Positions 57,146 to 64,000 of a stretch of 64,000 nt of DNA are shown in pieces. The notes under the pieces are model-generated. The model did no database searches. It saw only the letters and a list, made by a program, of their open reading frames with translations, and was not told the DNA's origin. The position numbers and the translations under genes were made by a program. How positions within the stretch are numbered: position 1 is the stretch's first letter; the number at the start of each line of letters is the position of its first letter. This DNA comes from Polyangium sp. 15x6 (GTDB lineage Bacteria > Myxococcota_A > Polyangia > Polyangiales > Polyangiaceae), in assembly GCF_029960785.1 (NCBI RefSeq), contig NZ_JASBQE010000042.1:1-64000 (forward strand), read 5' to 3'.

Positions 57146-58729
57146 GTGGCCCAGCTCGCCGTCGCAACGCCCGCGCTCGCCGCCGCCGCGCCTCAGAACA
57201 ACAAGTGGGCCGTGGCCATCGCGGTGGCCATCGGCGCGCTGCTCGAGGTCATCGATACGAGCATCGTCAACGTCGGGCTCGCCGACATGCAGACCTCGCT
57301 CGGCGCGTCGCTCAGCCAGGCGAGCTGGATCGTGTCGAGCTACGCCGTCGCGAACGTCATCATCCTGCCCCTCGCCGCGTGGCTCGGGCACAGGTTTGGC
57401 AAGAAAAAGTACTTTCTGTTCTCGCTCGTGGGCTTCACCGTCGCCTCGGTCATGTGCGGGCTCGCGACGAGCCTGCCGATGCTGGTCGTCGCGCGTGTTT
57501 TGCAAGGAATCACGGGCGGCGGCCTGATGGCCAAGGCGCAATCGATCCTCTTCGAGACCTTCCCCAAGGAGGAGCAGGCCACGGCGCAATCGTTCTTCGG
57601 CGCCATCGTCATCGCGGGCCCCGCGATCGGCCCCACGCTGGGCGGGTACATCGTGACGAACATCGGCTGGCGGTGGATCTTCTTCATCAACCTGCCGCTC
57701 GGCGTGCTCGCCGTGATCCTCTGCCTCTCGGCGCTCCCGCCCGACGAGCCGCACGTGACGCCTCCGAAGAGCATCGATTGGACGTCCATCGCCATGCTGG
57801 CCCTCGGGCTCGGTTGCCTGCAGACGTTCCTCGAGGAGGGAAACTCCCACGACTGGTTCGATGAGCCGCTGATCGTCGTCCTGTGCGTCACGTCGATCGT
57901 GTCGCTCGTGCTCTTCGTGCGTCGCGCGCTCGCCTCGGACGAGCCCGTCGTGGACCTGCGCGTGCTCCGGTACCGCTCGTTATGGGCAGGCAGCATCCTC
58001 TCGGTGGTCGTGGGCATGGCCCTGTACGGCGGGCTCTTCGCCGTGCCGATCTTCGCGCAATCGATCCTGCGTTACACGTCGCAACAGACGGGCCTCATGA
58101 TGCTGCCTGGCGCGCTGGCCACGGCGGCGATGATGCAGGTCGCGGGGAGGCTGGCGCGCAAGATGGACCCGCGGCTCATGCTGGTAATCGGAGCGCTCGT
58201 CCTGGCGGGCTCGCTCGTGATGTTCTCCACGATGAACCCGATGACGAGCGGCGACGATCTCTTCTGGCCGCTCATCGTGCGCTCCCTGGGCACCGTGTTC
58301 ATGTTCTTGCCGCTCTCGATGGCCTCGCTCGGCCCCATTCCGCGCAAGGACGTCGCCTCCGCGACGGGGTTCTTCAATCTGACGCGAATGCTCGGGGGCA
58401 GCGTCGGCGTCGCGCTGCTCTCGATGATGCTGACCCGGCGGCAGGCCTTTCACATGGCCGTGGTCGCGGAGAAGCTCGTGTCGAACGATCCCGCGACGAT
58501 CGAGCGGGTCAACATGCTGACGGGCGCGATGATGGCCAAAGGCGCGTCCGCCGCGGAGGCGAAGCAACGCGCGCTTTCGCTGCTCTCCGGGACGGTGTCG
58601 CAGCAGGGCTCGATCATGTCGTTCGCGGACACGTTCTGGCTCGCCGGCATGCTCATCGTGCTGTTTTTGCCCCTGGTGATGCTGCTCGGAAAACCGCAGC
58701 AAGGGGTCAAGGTGGAGGCAGGGCATTGA
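57146..58729 (+). CDS. DHA2-family drug/H+ antiporter (EmrB-like)
   Basis: A 527-residue protein with about 14 hydrophobic helices. The LEVIDTSIVNVGLADMQTSL segment in helix 1, GHRFGKKKYF in the 2-3 loop and the GPAIGPTLGGYI motif C of antiporters fit EmrB. It would pump hydrophobic drugs with the adaptor 10 bp upstream. GTG 57146 has AGGAGG at good spacing. The stop overlaps the next start by 4 nt (TTGA). A drug supplied by or modified through the divergent P450 may be its substrate. Confidence 0.93.
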   Translation: MAQLAVATPALAAAAPQNNKWAVAIAVAIGALLEVIDTSIVNVGLADMQTSLGASLSQASWIVSSYAVANVIILPLAAWLGHRFGKKKYFLFSLVGFTVASVMCGLATSLPMLVVARVLQGITGGGLMAKAQSILFETFPKEEQATAQSFFGAIVIAGPAIGPTLGGYIVTNIGWRWIFFINLPLGVLAVILCLSALPPDEPHVTPPKSIDWTSIAMLALGLGCLQTFLEEGNSHDWFDEPLIVVLCVTSIVSLVLFVRRALASDEPVVDLRVLRYRSLWAGSILSVVVGMALYGGLFAVPIFAQSILRYTSQQTGLMMLPGALATAAMMQVAGRLARKMDPRLMLVIGALVLAGSLVMFSTMNPMTSGDDLFWPLIVRSLGTVFMFLPLSMASLGPIPRKDVASATGFFNLTRMLGGSVGVALLSMMLTRRQAFHMAVVAEKLVSNDPATIERVNMLTGAMMAKGASAAEAKQRALSLLSGTVSQQGSIMSFADTFWLAGMLIVLFLPLVMLLGKPQQGVKVEAGH

Positions 58730-59514
58730 GCGCACGACCCGACGCGCTGTCGATGTACCGCGCGGAGATCGCGAGGCGGCGGATCCTCTCCGCGGAGGTC
58801 GAGCGGGAGCTCGCGATCCGCTGGAAAGCGGGCGAGCGCGAGGCCGGGCGGCTGCTCGTCGAGGCGTGCCTGTCGTACGTGATGACGATCGCCCGCGAAT
58901 ACCGGCAGTGGGGCGCGCCGTTCGAGGACCTCGTGCAGCAGGGCAACATCGGCCTGCTGCAGGCGGCCGAGCGCTTCGATCCGACGCGCGGATACAGGCT
59001 CGCGACGTTCGCGAATTACTGGATCCGCGCGGAGATCCGCGATTACGTGACGCGGAATTACCGGATCGTGCGCCTCGGCACGTCGAAGGCGGAGCGGCGC
59101 GCGGTGCGCTTCTTTCGCCGGGCGTTCGCGAGGGATGCGGCGACGCTCGCCGAGAGGACGGGGTTGTCCGAGCAGCGCGCCCACGAATTGATCCCGCTCC
59201 TCGCAGGGCCCGACGCGCCGATCGACACCGGGGCCCAGAGCGACGGTCCGGCGGACAGCGCGCTCTCTCCCGAGGCGGAGGTTTGTCGGGCCGACGAGCA
59301 CGCGCAGATCACGCGCGCCGTGAAGGCAGCGCTTTCGGAGCTCTCGCCCCGGGAGCAGCAGGTGCTCGAGCGCCGCATCATGTCGGACGAACCCGCGACG
59401 CTGGCGGAGCTCGGGGCGGCGTTCGGCGTGAGCAAGGAGCGCGTTCGCCAGGTCGAGGAGCAAGCCAAAAAGCGCATGCGTGGTCACCTGCGCACGCTCG
59501 CGGGGAGCCTCTGA
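58726..59514 (+). CDS. RpoH-like sigma factor coupled to the efflux operon
   Basis: A 262-residue sigma-70-family protein with region 2 (PFEDLVQQGNIGLLQAAERF, then YRLATFANYWIRAEI) and region 4 (LSPREQQVLERRIM, GVSKERVRQVEEQAKKRMRG). NYRIVRLGTSKAERRAV resembles the RpoH box of heat-shock sigmas. TTG 58726 overlaps the EmrB stop with GGAGG 7 nt upstream; ATG 58753 lacks a ribosome site. It is produced with the pump, so it may spread the inducer response to other promoters. No anti-sigma gene is beside it. Confidence 0.85.
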   Translation: MSARPDALSMYRAEIARRRILSAEVERELAIRWKAGEREAGRLLVEACLSYVMTIAREYRQWGAPFEDLVQQGNIGLLQAAERFDPTRGYRLATFANYWIRAEIRDYVTRNYRIVRLGTSKAERRAVRFFRRAFARDAATLAERTGLSEQRAHELIPLLAGPDAPIDTGAQSDGPADSALSPEAEVCRADEHAQITRAVKAALSELSPREQQVLERRIMSDEPATLAELGAAFGVSKERVRQVEEQAKKRMRGHLRTLAGSL

Positions 59515-59597
59515 GCTTCCGCATCATTCGAAGGTGATCGCAGCATCGAGCTGACCCCCCGGAATCCCGGGCGCACGGAGAGAGGAGCGTCGCGGCC

Positions 59598-59814
59598 ATG
59601 GAAGAGCGCATCGTCATCGTGGGAGCCGGCCAGGCCGGTGGCGAGCTTGCGGCTGGATTACGAAAGCAGGGCTATGGGGGACGCATCCTCCTCTTGGGAG
59701 ACGAGACGCATCCGCCCTACCAAAGGCCTCCGCTCTCGAAAGGATTTTTGCTTGGCAAAGTGGCGCTTTCGGACCTCTACCTCAAACCCCTCGCGACCTA
59801 CGAGCGCTTCGAGT
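59598..59814 (+). pseudogene. Truncated ferredoxin/NAD(P)H reductase (N-terminal fragment)
   Basis: The first 72 residues (ERIVIVGAGQAGGELAAGLR, then ILLLGDETHPPYQRPPLSKG) are a clear FAD-binding start of a ferredoxin reductase of the rubredoxin/BphA4 type, usually about 400 residues. After YERFE homology stops, and the frame continues into DNA that reads as a sterol-desaturase-like gene on the other strand. A GGAGAG ribosome site precedes the ATG. The fragment lacks the NAD domain and cannot be functional. It is a deletion or rearrangement joint. Confidence 0.75.
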
Positions 59815-59849
59815 GTCCTCGTTCATCGAGCAGCTCCACCGCGAGCCGA

Positions 59850-60342
59850 AGTTCCACCAATAGAGCCGACGCGAGCTGTGGTGCACCGAGTGCACGCGCC
59901 ACAAGGGGGCCCAGATATGCTCGAGTCGGTGGATCCAATACCAGGGCAGCTCGAACACCACCACGGCGAGCAGCGCTTGCAGCGGGAGGGGCCAACCGTG
60001 CGGCCAGAGGCGTGTGCCGAGCCGAGATGAAAGCGCCTCTCCGAGCGGGCCGAACACGCCGACGGCGACGAGCGTGCCGACGTCGAAGGCGCGATTGGAG
60101 AAGACGAGGTGCCAGAAATCGGTGAGCCGGTCACCGTGCGGCTTCGCCCAAACTCGCGAATACGGGATGATCCACTCGAGCAAGGTGACGAGCACCGCGG
60201 CCACCAACACGACCACAACGCCGACAGCCCAGGCTGGCCAATGCCGCGCGACGGCCCAGAGGCCAAACGCGACCGCTCCGCAGGTCATCGCCGGATATGC
60301 GAGATACGAGAGCGAGAGCCGCAATGTGTTCGTGAGCAACAT
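59850..60342 (-). pseudogene. Truncated fatty-acid hydroxylase / sterol desaturase fragment
   Basis: About 164 recognisable residues: hydrophobic helices (LSYLAYPAMTCGAVAFGLWA, AVGVVVVLVAAVLVTLLEWI), ELPWYWIHRLEHIWAPLWRV and HSVHHSSRRLYWWN, the first His clusters of the membrane di-iron family. The later HXXHH clusters are missing because the gene runs into the reductase fragment near 59850. Residues after YWWN have no homology. It is thus a 3'-truncated gene, head-on with the reductase fragment. The start ATG 60342 is plausible. Confidence 0.7.
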
Positions 60343-60500
60343 CTTCTCGGAACCCCTTCACCCGGAGGAAAGAAGTCCCGGTAGCCGGCGCCCTTCAGCG
60401 ACGCCCGTTCGAGCAGCCATACCCTGGGCAGCGAGTAGAACATGCGCACGGGGAGTGCGTCAAGCGACCTCTTCACCCATTGCGCCTGCGGATTGGTCAT
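60285..60500 (-). other. Short ORF upstream of the hydroxylase fragment
   Basis: An ORF of 71 residues from ATG 60500 has a protein-like first half (QWVKRSLDALPVRMFYSLPR, VWLLERASLKGAGYRDFFPP), then runs 58 nt into the hydroxylase frame. It might be an N-terminal piece of the same gene broken by a frameshift, or a chance ORF. Codon use is moderately biased. No family recognised. Confidence 0.3.
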
Positions 60501-60528
60501 GTAATCGGCATGAATCCATGAACGACGA

Positions 60529-60885
60529 TCAGGGCAGCAGGTAGCACACCTTGTCGACTCCGATGAGAGGATCACCGAAGGTATCGTTGTTGCAAGCAGC
60601 GCCGTCGGTCAACCATCGATAGACGAACGTGGGATATCTGCCGTAAGCCACCCTTCGCGTCCCCCGGAAACCGCAATATCTGTACTCGTTCGCGCACCAC
60701 GTCCACGCCGGGAAGGCATCGAGCGGATCGGCCGGGCTGCGGGCATACGTCGTCTCCGCGCGGGTCACCGCGTGCGCGGAGGCGGCCGATGATTCCAGCG
60801 AATCCGAGGGCGGCCCGGCAACGCCGCCGTTCAGCATGGATAGGGAGGCGAATCCGAGGACGATCCCAATGCTCGCTCCGTACAT
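60529..60885 (-). CDS. Small secreted Cys-rich protein, lectin-like domain
   Basis: A 118-residue exported protein with signal peptide (IGIVLGFASLSMLNGGVAG). The last 60 residues have WTWCANEYRYCGFRGTRRVA, RYPTFVYRWLTDGAACNN and FGDPLIGVDKVCY, which resemble a repeated domain at the ends of secreted polysaccharide-active proteins in myxobacteria and actinobacteria (typical form: C..E...C.F.GTR.V.YG, then GT.C.N..FGDP..GV.K.C). A full AGGAGG lies 6 nt before the ATG. It stands alone. A carbohydrate-binding role is inferred. Confidence 0.72.
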   Translation of the reverse strand: MYGASIGIVLGFASLSMLNGGVAGPPSDSLESSAASAHAVTRAETTYARSPADPLDAFPAWTWCANEYRYCGFRGTRRVAYGRYPTFVYRWLTDGAACNNDTFGDPLIGVDKVCYLLP

Positions 60886-61445
60886 GACGACCTCCTGCTT
60901 GTCTTTGGCTCCCAGCGCTCGCGCCGCGAGATCGCGATAACCGCGATTCGTTGCTCACGGCGGAGCGGATGATCGACGTCGATGAGCAAGGGGCGTACCG
61001 TCCGCGTTGCGCGCCGTCCGCACACCCGCCAAGCCGATCTCCACGTGGAATCCGAAAAGCTTCGCGTGAGCCGCGTCTTCAGGCGCTCGGGATGGCGCGA
61101 CGTTCGGGGGTGCCGATGGCCGTACCGGTGCACGACTTCTTTTCGCAATGCCGTGGCGGCGCCATCGCGTGCGCCGTGCCAAACGAAGCCCGCGCGGGTC
61201 GCCGAGCGCTTCATCGATCATCCAGACGCTCACCATCCTCCGCCATCGCGGCCGCCGCACCTGGCAAGGCCCATGGCCCCTCTGGCGCTCGCCTCCGCGC
61301 GGGTCGCCGGGGAGCTCTCCCGGCCGACAAACCGCGCGGAGACGCGTCGCGAAGGTGATCTACCCCGCTCCCGCTCTCACGTCCGCTTCCTGCCCGTCCA
61401 CCACTTCCTACCTCTCCGGCGTCCGCTTCCGGTACACTCGCGCCC
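60886..61445. other. 560-bp gap without a convincing gene
   Basis: Several overlapping ORFs on both strands exist (for example 60955-61260 and 60831-61214 on the - strand) but none has a recognisable family, a good ribosome site or strong GC3 bias. Arg-rich translations suggest shadow reading or decayed gene remnants, in keeping with the broken genes just before it. Confidence 0.5.
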
Positions 61446-64000
61446 ATGGTGGCCCCCTCCCCGCAGCCCGCCGTCGAGGCCGCGATTTGGCTCGCTTTCG
61501 CTCCCGGCGGCGGCCACTTCACCGCCGTCGCGATCGGCCCCCACCACCTCCTCACCGTCGCGCGCGTCTGCGAGAACGCGCCTTACGTAAAACTCCTCCG
61601 CGCCAGCGAGCAGGTCCGCACCGCCGAGGTCGTGCAGATCCTGCCGCCCGAAGAAGGCGACCTCGCCATCCTCCGTTGCGCCGAGGAGCTGCCGCACGTC
61701 CTGCGGCTCATGCCGCCCGACGAGTTCAAGGACTTCGACCTCGACACCCCGGTCACCCTCGTCGGCTTCCGCGACAGCGTCGAGAACGCCCTCGCCAAGC
61801 GCGCCGTCGTCCTGCACTGGAGCAACGTCTCGCTCATCGCCGGCGAGCCCGAAGAGCCGCCGCCTCGCAAGTCCCAGCCCGACATCCTCCCGCCCCTCCC
61901 GCGCCTCCTCCAGGTCGTCCACGAGAACGAGGCCGGCGGGCCCATCCTCGACAGCCGCCAGCGCCTCATCGGCATCGCGGGCCGCCACGAGGCCGAGGGC
62001 GGCACCGAGGGCGTCGTCACCACCGTCGACCGCTTCTACGAGCGCAACCGCAAGTGGAAGATCCTCATCGGCCCGCCGACCGCCACGCGCGTCGCGAAGG
62101 CGCCGACCATGGCGCAGTCGTTCGTCCTCATGCACCTCGTCGCGGCCCAGCACGAGGAGCACGAAGGAACGAACCCCGGAACCCTCGTCGAGCATTACCG
62201 CGCCGCCCTCCGCCTCGACGCCTCCTCCGGCGCCGCGCACCTCGGCCTCGCTCACGCCAAGAGCGTCGCCGGCGAGATCGACGAGGACGTCTTCCGCAGC
62301 ATCGGCCGCGCCTGCGAGCTCCTCCCGCCCTCCGAGTGGTCGCCCGAGTGCGCCGACGCGCGCCTCGCGAACCTCCTGCGCTCCTCGAAGCACCTGCACG
62401 GCGTCGTCACCGCCCTCCGCGCCGACCTCAAGAAAGGCCGTCCCCTCGCCGAGTGGGCCGCCCTCGGTCGCGCCGTCGCCGACCACGTCCACGCCCCGCC
62501 GCCCGACTCCGAGGACCCGAACCGCCCGCGCCCGCCCGAAAAAGCCGCCGGTCGCCTCCTCCTCTGGGCCGGCCAGCCTCGCAGCGTCATCGCCATCCCC
62601 TCGCGCGAACAGCCGGACATCTTGCGCGCCGCCGCCTTCCTCCTCGTCAACCACGCCGAGCAGGCCCTCTTCTGGCTCGACGATCCTCAGGAGGACGGGG
62701 AGGTCGAGTCGAGCCGCATGGAGACGACCCAGCAGCTCGTCCTCGCGCTCCGCTGGATCGCTCGCTGCCGCGAAGGCACGTACGACGGGCTCCTCTCGCG
62801 CGAGGTCGCCGAGAAGCATGGCGCCATCCTCGGCAAGCTCATGCCCGGCGGCGACGTCTTCTCCTGGCACGCCCACGCCGTCGCCAAGGCGTACCACGGC
62901 GAGATCGAGAGCGGCCTCGAGGACCTCGACCGCGCCATGCGCCTCCTCTCGCCGATGGCCCTGCCGGGCCGCTGGTCGCGCGAGTTCCCCGGCCTCCTGC
63001 CCACGCCCGCGCAGCTCGCCGCCGTCTTCGGCCGCGTCGTGCTCGATCAAGGCAAGCCCGAGCTCGCCCGCAAGGCGCTCGAAAAGCTGCCGATGCCGGG
63101 CTCGGACGACGCCCACGGCGCCGAGCTCATCAGCATCGAGAAGAAGCTCCGCGCCCTCGCCGGCGTCAGCGCCGACGTCGAGGTCTCACCCGACCGCGCC
63201 CTCCTCAAGGCCAGCCGCCAGGATCCACGCGCGGTGCGCCTCGCCCGCGTGCTCGCGTTCTTCGCCGAGGCGGACCTGCCGCGCGAGCGCCTCGGCGATC
63301 TCGGCGAGGCGCTGCCCATCCTGCTCAAGCTCGGCTTCTTGCGCGAGGAGGCCGACGTCGTCTCCTACGAGCCCGCGTTCCGGGCGCGCGTGCGCGACCT
63401 CCTCTCGCCCGATCAGCGCACGGCGGCCCTGCACGAGGCGCTCGACCTCCTGCTCATGGCCTACCTCGACGCGAGCGCGCGCGAGCGCACCGAGCTCTGG
63501 CCGCACGTCCAGGAGACCACGAAGACCGCCGTCGAGCACCAGGTCGAGTTCGTCCCCGCGGCCGAGCTCCTCGCCCGTGTGGGCAACCAGCGCGCGCGCG
63601 AACTGTCGTATGCCGAGGCGCGCGAGCTGCTCGAGAAAGCCCACGATCTCGGAAGCCGCGGCTCGGCGCCGGCCGATCTATGCGCCGAGATCGACATGGA
63701 TCTCGGCTGGGTCGAGGTCCTCTCGGGCACGACGCCGCACTCGCAGGAGCGGCTCGAGCGGGCATTGAACTTCTACAACGAAATGGCCATGACCTCGACC
63801 GGTGCGACCCCGCACCGTCGAATGGCGCGTATCCATTACAGCCTCGCGCGACTCGCCGTCACCAAGAGCGATCGCGACGCCGCATACATGAACGCGTGCC
63901 GCGCGCTGGAAGAGGCCGATCGCGGCTTCGAGCCGGGCACGCGCAAGGCCGCGCAGCTCTACACGAGCCTGGCCCACCTCTTCCTCGACCTCGGCGATCA
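61446..64000 (+). CDS. Pseudo-trypsin/TPR large protein (3' partial)
   Basis: An open frame from ATG 61446 runs 851 codons to the window end with no stop. The first 200 or so residues look like a trypsin-fold protease that has lost activity: HHLLTVARVC sits where TAAHC belongs (catalytic His replaced by Arg), GDLAILRC keeps the Asp, and NEAGGPILDSRQRLIGIAG is the GNSGGPL loop with Ser changed to Ala. Long TPR-like helices follow (from about 230), with paired units such as LVEHYRAALRLDASSGAAHL and ELSYAEARELLEKAHDLGSR. No signal peptide. It probably acts as a binding scaffold. The C-terminal domain is outside the window. Confidence 0.82.
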   Translation, partial: MVAPSPQPAVEAAIWLAFAPGGGHFTAVAIGPHHLLTVARVCENAPYVKLLRASEQVRTAEVVQILPPEEGDLAILRCAEELPHVLRLMPPDEFKDFDLDTPVTLVGFRDSVENALAKRAVVLHWSNVSLIAGEPEEPPPRKSQPDILPPLPRLLQVVHENEAGGPILDSRQRLIGIAGRHEAEGGTEGVVTTVDRFYERNRKWKILIGPPTATRVAKAPTMAQSFVLMHLVAAQHEEHEGTNPGTLVEHYRAALRLDASSGAAHLGLAHAKSVAGEIDEDVFRSIGRACELLPPSEWSPECADARLANLLRSSKHLHGVVTALRADLKKGRPLAEWAALGRAVADHVHAPPPDSEDPNRPRPPEKAAGRLLLWAGQPRSVIAIPSREQPDILRAAAFLLVNHAEQALFWLDDPQEDGEVESSRMETTQQLVLALRWIARCREGTYDGLLSREVAEKHGAILGKLMPGGDVFSWHAHAVAKAYHGEIESGLEDLDRAMRLLSPMALPGRWSREFPGLLPTPAQLAAVFGRVVLDQGKPELARKALEKLPMPGSDDAHGAELISIEKKLRALAGVSADVEVSPDRALLKASRQDPRAVRLARVLAFFAEADLPRERLGDLGEALPILLKLGFLREEADVVSYEPAFRARVRDLLSPDQRTAALHEALDLLLMAYLDASARERTELWPHVQETTKTAVEHQVEFVPAAELLARVGNQRARELSYAEARELLEKAHDLGSRGSAPADLCAEIDMDLGWVEVLSGTTPHSQERLERALNFYNEMAMTSTGATPHRRMARIHYSLARLAVTKSDRDAAYMNACRALEEADRGFEPGTRKAAQLYTSLAHLFLDLGD

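Noticed and set aside
59814-59850. Insertion sequence or att site at the joint of the truncated genes
   Set aside because: No terminal inverted repeats, transposase frame or target duplication is visible within 200 bp.
61377-63116. 579-residue - strand frame opposite the pseudo-trypsin/TPR gene
   Set aside because: Gly/Asp/Glu-rich with no domain. The + strand frame has protease-fold and TPR features and continues to the window end.

Overview
The window looks like a chromosomal segment of a myxobacterium, probably of the Polyangium/Sorangium type. GC is very high and GC3-biased. The first gene ends in a MYXO-CTERM-like sorting tail. There are bactofilin, PEGA-domain and Hanks-kinase genes, a kinase fused to a sigma-54 activator, many Cys-rich lipoproteins, and a myxochelin-type siderophore cluster. 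No rRNA, tRNA, CRISPR array or intact insertion sequence was seen.

Layout. 0-7 kb: end of a Gly-rich MYXO-CTERM protein, a bactofilin, a START-like secreted protein, a DUF2169 protein, a coupled SDR-TetR pair with a clear operator, and an ankyrin-type protein. 7-16 kb: a selenium-binding/methanethiol-oxidase-type protein coupled to a membrane protein, two lipoproteins, and a 1452-residue fusion regulator (kinase, P-loop, TPR, GAF, sigma-54 AAA+, Fis HTH). 16-20 kb: a GAF/PAS hybrid histidine kinase and a SpoIIAA-like protein.

20-38.3 kb is the centrepiece, a catecholate (myxochelin-type) siderophore locus. The + strand operon starts behind a near-perfect Fur box and encodes an MFS exporter, DAHP synthase, isochorismate synthase (MxcD), DHB-AMP ligase (MxcE), isochorismatase/ArCP (MxcF) and the dehydrogenase (MxcC). 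A convergent - strand operon encodes the NRPS MxcG (C-A-PCP-reductase), the aminotransferase MxcL, a TonB-dependent receptor with a fused TonB-like N-terminus (MxcH), a propeller-like lipoprotein and a PepSY membrane protein. The last three resemble in layout the XusABC xenosiderophore system of Bacteroides. Precursor supply, assembly, export, uptake and reductive iron release would thus be encoded together.

38.3-53.7 kb is accessory: a frameshifted small secreted protein, a DsbA-fold isomerase, a diheme lipoprotein/PhoX operon, a kinase-PEGA protein, a secreted-protein operon with a phosphate-binding-like protein, a ceramide-glucosyltransferase-like enzyme, a metallophosphoesterase, a GlpQ lipoprotein, and a V4R-like/STAS pair. 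53.7-59.5 kb is a drug-response module: TetR and P450 diverge from an EmrAB-type pump and a RpoH-like sigma factor across a fully symmetric promoter-operator. 59.6-61.4 kb is a scar of truncated genes. The window ends inside a large pseudo-trypsin/TPR protein.
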